From assembly GCF_001949145.1 (NCBI RefSeq), contig NW_019091441.1, positions 508,057 through 572,056 on the forward strand: a stretch of 64,000 bases of DNA, in the 5' to 3' direction. Made by a program: the position numbers and the translations under genes. Below, piece by piece: positions 49,201-58,200 of the stretch. The stretch is from Acanthaster planci. Its lineage: Eukaryota > Echinodermata > Asteroidea > Valvatida > Acanthasteridae. Each line of letters opens with the position of its first letter. Position 1 is the first letter of the stretch. The notes beneath the pieces were generated by a model. That model was not told the origin of the DNA and did not search any database. It saw only the letters and a program-made list of their open reading frames with translations.

Positions 49201-52200
49201 TCTTTTTGATATTTTAAAATGTATTGCACGTCCACTGCAGTTTGTATTCATCACCCCTTCCTGGACTCACAATACTACTTCGACCAGTGCATTTTCATAT
49301 AGAACACCGGGCACATTACCTGCCAGAGACTTTTTTCTTTCCTGTGGCATACTTTCTTTCTCGAACCACACGAACACGTGCATCCATGGAATTCCATAGG
49401 CTCGCCAACATGCACTTGGCCCGCCCACATGGACGACCACGTTTGTGTGTTGCGATGCGGGATTCATCAAGCACACGCGCACAACTCAAAGACTTTGATC
49501 ACCAGCCCTTGCGTTTGAATACATTTAATCTTTGGACTCATTTGCTCCTGTTGATCCAACGAGATTCAAGGGGCTTGTCATAAATCAACATTCGCTGGTT
49601 TGAAAAAACCATGCACTCCTTAAATTTTTAAGGAGCGCTTTTTTGGCTCTCCTCGGAAAACATTAAGGAGCGCAATCGCGCTCCTTTAAAATGAAGCCCT
49701 GAGAAAACGTACTAGGCTGAACATTCGGTCCGATTCAAGGTTGTCACGTCAGAACTCCACACCCAAAACACCACAGATTCACAAGCTTGCCGCCCCAGTA
49801 CGCAACACTGCCACAGAGCGCGCACTCAGCAAGCTAGCACATGCATAATACCGAACTAAGTGACCTCTTGGGCTCGACATTTCTGTCTGAAAAGGTTGAT
49901 CAATCGTAAGTGAGAACGCGACTTGCGGTTTTGTTGCGGTAAGATAACGACCACACCAAAATGCCGGATCAAGATGCACCTTTCCCCAATTGAAGTGGGA
50001 ACATGCTGCAAGAGTGGGTACTGGAGATATAATATAAAGGAAGGCAATTTATATTATGCCACAAAGAAACTTGTGAATCCAAATATGCATATCAAGATCC
50101 TAGATCCCTGCATTAACTTGCAAACAGACTCTTGCAAACATCACACCACTGATTACAGCTCCAGCACTGGGTTTTCCCTGGCTTGGCAGACCAACCCCTA
50201 CTGGGAGTAGACAGATTCATGAGTGATGACAGGTAATTACCAGGCAGGACAAGTGTGAATGTCTCTCATCCAAAGTGAAGAGAATTTATGTCATTATCAT
50301 TCGTCAAATATGCATTGCATCTCTGTTGGAACCCCCTCTGGAACTGAACTTGAGTTCCATAAATCATCAGCTGCACAAGGCACTGGACTCTGATCCAAAT
50401 GCTGAAGGATGGGGATTGAGTACAATGAGCATAAGGATGATTACCAGCCAGGATCCTGCCTGGGCAATCATGATTGAAAGAATGAATCATCCAATTTTTT
50501 ATAAGGGAATAAATGTGTGGCAGAGCGTCTATAAACTGGTTGTTTATAAATGCGGCTTGGGCCATTATTAGCATGCAGACCCCTCGCCAGTTATAAATCA
50601 CAAGTTTATACACAATCTACCACACTCTTATTCCCATTCGTAAACACCTTTTTGTACAAAAAAAAGGTCCCAAAGTTGCAGAAAGAGACAAAAATACAAA
50701 CAGTTTCGTTCAGCAATCTTGCTTCATAATTGCTATCCATGATCGGGGCCTTTCATCAAAACGTAAAATGGCATATTTGCTGTTCGATATCTGAAGCGGG
50801 CAAAAATTAAACTTGAAAGATTTTGTTTCTTTTCAGTAGCATTTATATCAAATGCAACATTCCATGAATAAACACAAGAAAATAAATCACAATGGATAAA
50901 CATTTCCTTTTAATCATATCCGCCTACTTGTATTGCTTTCTCCAAAAGTACGCCCTCTGGAATAATGACTTAAATGTGTCTGTGCCTGCATGTGTGATCG
51001 TAACAAGGGACGTGTGCGCCATGGTATGTGTGAGTGGAACCTGGATGGCCACTTTGTAGGCCTTAAGGCCTAAGTGCATGAATTCTTCAAAACAGTTAGC
51101 CTTGACCTACATGTAGGCACTGGGTGAGTCTGGCCTACTGCATGTACAGTGCATGCACCTGTTCACGACAGTCTAGCCCACACATACATGTGCGTGCCCC
51201 TATACCGCTTTCGTTGCGCAAATGCACGCTACGCCCACTAATGTGTCCATACCCGAGACCAGAGTGTAACCCAACACCTTGATGGTTTTGTCCCAAGCCA
51301 GCAAAACTAATTACAGTAATGTGATGCAACCCATGGCAAAAACCGCATTCCATTGGTCAGTGGCACTGGCCATGTTTAATAAAAAGTTGTACCATTCGCA
51401 AAGGAATGCTGCAATGGTGGACTATTATCATGGGTGAAAACCTTTAATTTCTCAGTTTCTACCATTGCACTGGGGGCTCCCCAAAAAATCTTCATCTAAA
51501 TGTTGTCATGATGTGGTCAAAATCTGAATGAAATACTGGTTAAGACAATAAATGTCAGAAAAGTTACAGTCATTCACCCTCGCAACCGTTTTGTGATTCG
51601 ACACATGCAGTCTTATGATCTACTTGTTGTCGCATGTTAATCAAGAGGTAGTAATTGGTCCATAAAACTGAACCATTCATATTCTTGGAAAGCTTGCTTT
51701 ATGTGATTGGCTTTAAGGTAAGTTGTTAATATTCATACCCAGCATACCTGAATAATATCCCAAGGCCCCCAAACTTGTCCAAAACTGGACGAAAAAAATT
51801 AAGAAATTAAACCCAGAAATAACAGACCCAACAAGGCGGTCTTTCGGTTGAACAGGCCATGCATGACACATACACATACATGTACGCACACATGCACGTG
51901 CATATGTATGCGAATGCATTGCAGACATGTATGTACACGTACATGTACGTGTACATGAACACTGTACAGTAAAACAGATGTTCATTGTGTCTGTCTTGCA
52001 TAGCTTGCTCTGTGGATTTGCCATAGTACTAATCCGTAGACGGGTTGGTGTGCCGTGACAGTACCCTGTGAATCATTTGCTGTGGGTCCCCAGCGTCAGA
52101 CCCAATAATTTCCCCTCAACAAAAAGCACTGAGATTGCCTTGGACAAGGCTACAACACAGTTTGCATGTAAGGCCGTAAGATCTAAAATTTACTCACATA

Positions 52201-55200
52201 AAGTTCATGTAAGAGTCATTTGAAAGCTTTACTTCATATATTTATGAACATTAAAACCCACCCATTTTCGGGGAAACAATGAGTTTGTTTGATAGAAAAT
52301 TCTGCTGCAAGCAGAAATATGACGTGTTAGAATTATGCGTAAGTGAATATTCTTGTATCCAGGTTTCTGGGCCCATTTTTTACACAGTGGGCATATTTTC
52401 AAATCACAGTGGGCATTATCAAATGTTTATACACAGTAACGTGAGGTGTTTGACCAACAGGAAGAGAAACTGTCCCGAGTGTTAATGAAACTTTGAGGAA
52501 GTGCATGTAGTTTCTTGCAGGACGGGTTTACACGTACTCAGTAATCCCCTGGCTGTCTATGTCAGGTGATATCAAGTCAGAGTCCCCAGCCACTTGGTTC
52601 CAGTCTGTGTGCCAGTCAAGCATCAAGCTAGAACAAACCTCAAGACCACTGGGTGTTTAGGGGTGCTTGAGGCACGGTGACACTTGTCAAAAAAGCCAAC
52701 AGAAGAGAAATGAAAATCCAGACAGACTTACATCGTAAGGGATGTGAAACTTGTTGATGAGGTTGCACTCCTCAAACATGCAGATGGAGGCCTGTAGTGT
52801 CTCGTCCTCCTCCAAGGAGAAGTCATTGAAGGTAAAGTTGTGCAGGTTCAACTTGTCTGAGCTCTCCACCGGGCCGGCTTGCTGCAAAGGAAGACAAGGG
52901 AGTGGGGAAAGGACAGATAATAAGGATAGAATGTGAAGATGTCCTTTACATAGCTAACATCTCCAATATAATTTCTTCTGATGTTCTTATATTTCTCATA
53001 GTTGAAATGAAATTTGAAGTCATCTGGGAACTTGAGGTATTTAATGCAGTTATCTATGATTTTATCAACAAGTTTGTGAAGCAATGTTTGAAATCGGGCC
53101 TTTTCAAGTGGTTCAAAATAAGAAAGCTTTCTTGACATTCCTGGACATGTTCACGCAGACATCTGCATGATACTGCAGAGGTAACAGCCCAATTGTACTT
53201 CAGTCACGTACACCCAAATCACATCAATCTAATCAGGTTTGGAACCCATGAAAGGCTTCAAGGTTGTTGTCGCTAGGTCAATGCTAGAAAGTGTATGTCA
53301 GAGTCAAGGCAGAGTTTGACAGTCATCTCTGTTCATTTAATTATGACAAAATGAAAGCGTTGTCCATAAAACGAGCTAGCAAAGATGGTTCATCTGAAAG
53401 CAATACAATTTCATTATGCATCCAATTTGCTGGCATGATAACATAAATTGCCTGATGATGAAACCAGGCAGAAAGCCTTTCATGCCAAAACTTAAAAACA
53501 CTAAAAACTAGCCAAATTTACGCGGGGACTATACATTTCAATACTGAGTCAAAATTTCTGAATTATGTTAATAAGTGAAAAGTTATCAATTAAATTGAAC
53601 AAATTTGATAAATTTGCAAAATTTCATGAAAGATGCATTGTAAGTTGTATTTCAGATGAAACTATGCTTGTCTGTTCAAACAATTAAGCAGCATCAATAA
53701 AATCTGCAACGTTTCTTGATTTTGTTGTTTTGATGTTGTTTTCTTATGGAAAACAAAGTTGGTTTCGTTTGAATCCATAATTTTACGAGAGCCACAAAAA
53801 GGTTCTACAAACTCAGCTCCCCAGTCCTAAGGTAAGGGGTGTGACAGCTGAATAAAGCCCAATCACGTGACTGGTGGGTCGTCAATCATGCATCATGAAA
53901 TTATCATAATCAAAATTGATCGTTTGATTACTCCCCATTAAATACACTGCCGTTCTGCCTAATCTCGCAGTAAACACAACCACAGCTCTTTACACCTTGT
54001 AATAATCCTAATGTTTATCCTACATGTATACATCACACAATAGGCATAATTACGGCTCTTCACACAAACATGATTTCTTGTGATACCAATAAAGCAACAC
54101 AATTCTTCTGTCTGACGAGGATTTATTAAGGTATTGTTTACATTTATTAAGGTATTCTTACAGTGGTAAGAATTATTTCATGAGGTTACAGACTGAACGC
54201 TCCACACCGATTGGCTTTGCCTTGTAGAATACAGCACTCAATCTGTCCCATCATGAATTCATCTAAGTTACAACTGCACTCATACACATTCATTATTTGT
54301 GTATCTATCTTTGTCATAGAGCTGCATAATTCCCTAATCTTTCCTACCTCCTTGGACACAGTGTTTTTGGAAGAATGTTAAGGATTTGTAAAGAACTTGA
54401 GTAATTTAAAGTTTCATACATGTAAGTCATGTCAATTAAGTGGAGTGCAGTCACTGCCCTCGTCTTACTTCCTCCAGCTGCTCTTACATGTACATGTAGG
54501 TGGGTGGAAGTTTGTTCTGCACCGAGGTCCGACCATATTCCTGACCAGTAAAATGGACATTGGAATTTTCTGCCAGAATTAAAAGTAGAGGAATTTCGTC
54601 CCTCATTGAATTCTGACCTTCAATCTGCTAGGGCGTGGACAGGGCACACTGCTCACTGGCAAAACCAAGTCTCCTGACGGTCAGGCTTTATGAGTGCCCG
54701 CAGACCACCCATCCCATCCTAGGCAGTGCTGTGCCTGGTGGTGTCTGGTTGTGCCTGGTTTTAACCATCGTTGACCTGCTGTCTGCTGGGACTCAAGTGG
54801 AGGTATGGCGCCGTACCCACCAGTGCCACACCTTCCAGCCACATCCTATCCACTAATCCACAAGCCAGTTCCGTCTGTTTGTTCATCCGCCGTCCAACCG
54901 TAAACATCGCAAATGTCAGATGTTGGAGGTCACCACTCAAGATCATCAGCCAAAACCAAGAACCCTTTCAGCTTCTGAACTTTCCAACCCTAGCAAACTC
55001 AAGATCAGGATTCCACCCATGGAGGTACCTCCCTCTCACAATGGCTACTTTATGTGATTTACCTAATTTATGATGTATAATTCTTTTCCTTCCCAATGGT
55101 TCATTTAGCTTGATAAGCATGAGTATTCTGTATATTAAAATATTTCTGATTTCTTTCTGCTAAAAAACTGCTTAATTCTGATTCTTACTGATTCCTGCCT

Positions 55201-58200
55201 TCCTTTTCCCATAACTTTACTTTTGTCTATTATGTTATCTTCTGGGATTTCAGGTGACTTCGTAACGGGATTAAAGACAGTTCTTTTCGAGGGTTGAAAG
55301 TACTTCTATTTTTACTTAAACACAAGGATTGATGCCCCATGAAAGTAAGAGTATAAGAAACAGGACTGTGGCATTGGTTTATGTACACGTACAATGCTGG
55401 ATTTTTGGAGGATTTAGAATGTTTCCTGGAAAATATGCCTCAGGAGCAAGGGTTAACACTAAAAGAAAAACTCAAAATGTAAAAACATCTAAGCGTAGCT
55501 CGACCATTTCTGGCCAGGCTTTCTTGCATGCGAACATCATTATGAGATGCCGGATATCAAAAGGCAAAACCAACTTCCTGATTAGGAGAAGACCAGAAGT
55601 ATCAAAATTTCACCTACCTTGAGTTTCTCTACTTCATCCTGCTGTGCTGTCGCATGATAGGACAAGACCTCTAGCGCTACCTGTTGTTTGGCCATCAGCT
55701 TGACAGCACTCTCATACATCTGTGTGTTGTGGATGCCCAGTCCACAGAAGATGGCAAAAGCCTAAAGGAAAAAAAAAAACCATAAACTGGTAAAGTACAT
55801 CAGCCTACAAACATATAGACAGGAGCATTGTTTTTGTCCACAACAATTCCTAAATCCTGTATACAGTACGTCTTCCACTTGCTTCAACGAGGATTGCCTT
55901 GAAAGCCTTGTCTTGTCTGCAACATCAGTCATATTTTGGTCAGTTTATTGCATTAATATACACAAAACTACCACTGACCATTGTTAGTAATGTAGCTTAG
56001 CTCATCTGTCAAAACACAAGTATGATCAAAAGTTATAGGGATGAACAACAAAGGAATGGCTTTATCACTGTTCATTTGCACAACTGGTGACATAGTTGAG
56101 ACTGAAGGAATTCTAATTGATATGATGGACTTGTGCGAATTTGAGAACAACAACGGCAAATTTCTTGTTAGTACGACCATAAATTCATATTCTCTTTGAA
56201 TAAAAAAAATTTAATGATGCATGTTCCCTGAAAAGCCTTTAACACTTCGAAAAAACAATCAATTGTGATTTGCTGTACACCTAACTGACGGCTAAAATGG
56301 GAGGGAAGGGCATACTAAATAGCCAAATGATGTAGCAGTGTACCAAACCACATGATCACTGTAAATTTCAGGGAACCTCCCCCCCATGGCAGAAGCACTG
56401 CGCTACATTTCGCAACCCTTCAGTAATACCAACAATAGCCAATTATTTTGCACAGTACCTCGCACAAAGGTTCAGCTATTACCAAGAGATTTCTTGAGTG
56501 TGCAGTGATCTTTAGCTCCTCTTCATACACTACATGCACATACAGTGCACGTACATGTGTCAGGCATGCATTCATAATCTTGAGCGTCTTCAGAATTTGC
56601 TTTATGCAAGATTTCAAGACAGCAATAATTATTGACAAATCAAGCACACATGAGCCAGGACTGTGGTCTTATCGCGGATATGCCCGAGAGCATCTGAAGC
56701 ACCCTGTCTGCAAACACACTGCAGATTATTAACCACCGGCTGACTGGAATGTGACCAGACACCAGCAGGCTCTCATATGAGCAGCTCTTTGCAGACAGCT
56801 CAAGGAGATGAGCAAACTTTATACCTAGGAGTTAAACAGAGCAAAATGAGGAGAAGAACAGTGACAAGAGGGTGAGCACAGATAGTGGCAATCAAAGCAC
56901 AATGAGGAACTACGAGTGCTGCAGCTTCACGTTTAATCTAACAACTGAGTAAAGGGAAATTCAGACAACTTGCAGCTGGGACGATGGAACATTGCATCCG
57001 GCGCTGCGTGGGTGGCTTTCTAATTTCAGTCTTTTCTGGGGGTGTTAAAAGCCATTAATCCCATGCATGCCGTTAACCCAGTGATCATGCCTCCAGTCAC
57101 AATTCCGCCAATGTTAGCAATGACACATTGGATATCCCTCAGGGTACTTTGAGTTCTTTCTACCAATCACAAACTATTAAATATATCAGAGATGTGTACC
57201 TTTGTATCAAGTAATGACTGATCAAGAAAACTTTGATTTGAACCCAGGCAGTTGATCCTAACCATCTTGGTGATCGAGTGGACAGCCCATTTGTAGAGCC
57301 AATGATTTTCCGTTTCAAAAATGGGTATTTTCCGTTTCGCCAAATCCCAAATTCCGCTTAAGAAATTCAAACTTCGTTTCATACCTTTGTAAGCATGAAA
57401 TAAGAGAGCAAGTTTTAAACTATGCATAGAGACCATTTACCCAACCACATCGCCCCCCCCCAAAAAAAGAAAGAAAAGAAACAAAAATTACAATAATATT
57501 TGGAAATACTCTGCAATGTTTCCAACTATTTTTTATAATTTCTGCAGTGAAAATTAAAAAAAAATCCAGACAACAAATACTGCACACTCCACCCTTTGAT
57601 TTCCCACCGGCGCGGGATCGCCTAAAACTTGCTACGATTAATCAACGGACAACTCATGTGCCACTCCTCGTGTGTGAAATCAGATTACATACATGTACAT
57701 GTACTGTACAGTGAAGTCAGGTCTTGCCTGTAACAGTTGTTGATCACAATATGTTAATGTTGGACATCGACCAGCCATTTTATTTGGCAGTAGTGCGACA
57801 AAATTCAGAAAGTTAACAATAAATCTGAGCCTTGAAATGTATGTTTGTGACTAAAAACTTCACTCTTTATTGAACACTTCTGACGGCCCATTCAGCTATG
57901 GTACAACAAGCTTACTGGGTTTCGTTTAATTCAAGAAATACGTAATTAGTCTTCCGTTTTGCTGCCGCGGTTTCATCGTTTTGCCATGCGGTACTAGCCT
58001 TGTCTCAAGCGTCGATGCGGATTCACAGATTAAATTCCCACATGTGCAATAGTCATATGTTGTGTGAGTAAGAACTTGTTTGTGCCTTGATTTCATTACT
58101 GGTACGGTGCGCGAGTGAATGGCCAATGTGTGTATACACAATGTACTGTACCTCGCCGCTGCGCTGTATCGGCTGCCGCTGCACGCATAGGGCTCACGCA

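Larger units (their letters stand above)
48011..50002. mobile_element. Putative non-autonomous DNA element A (2.0 kb, nested host)
   Basis: Begins GTTCCCACTT followed by CAATTGGGG within 27 bases and ends with the inverted counterpart CCCCAATTGAAGTGGGAAC (to 50002). Inner GATC-dense repeats occupy 48017-48275. No transposase is seen. A second element (48622-49701) is inserted in it. No target-site duplication was recognised, so the exact ends are provisional. Confidence 0.5.
39783..52731 (-). other. Largest PDE intron (12.9 kb)
   Basis: No exon recognised. Holds an A20 run near 45620, the nested inverted-repeat elements at 48011-50002 and an alternating purine-pyrimidine tract at about 51870-51956. 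Confidence 0.65.

Noticed and set aside
49224-49583. 119-codon + strand and 80-codon - strand (48913-49155) frames inside element B.
   Set aside because: No transposase motifs could be recognised, so I did not call them genes; the element is treated as non-autonomous.
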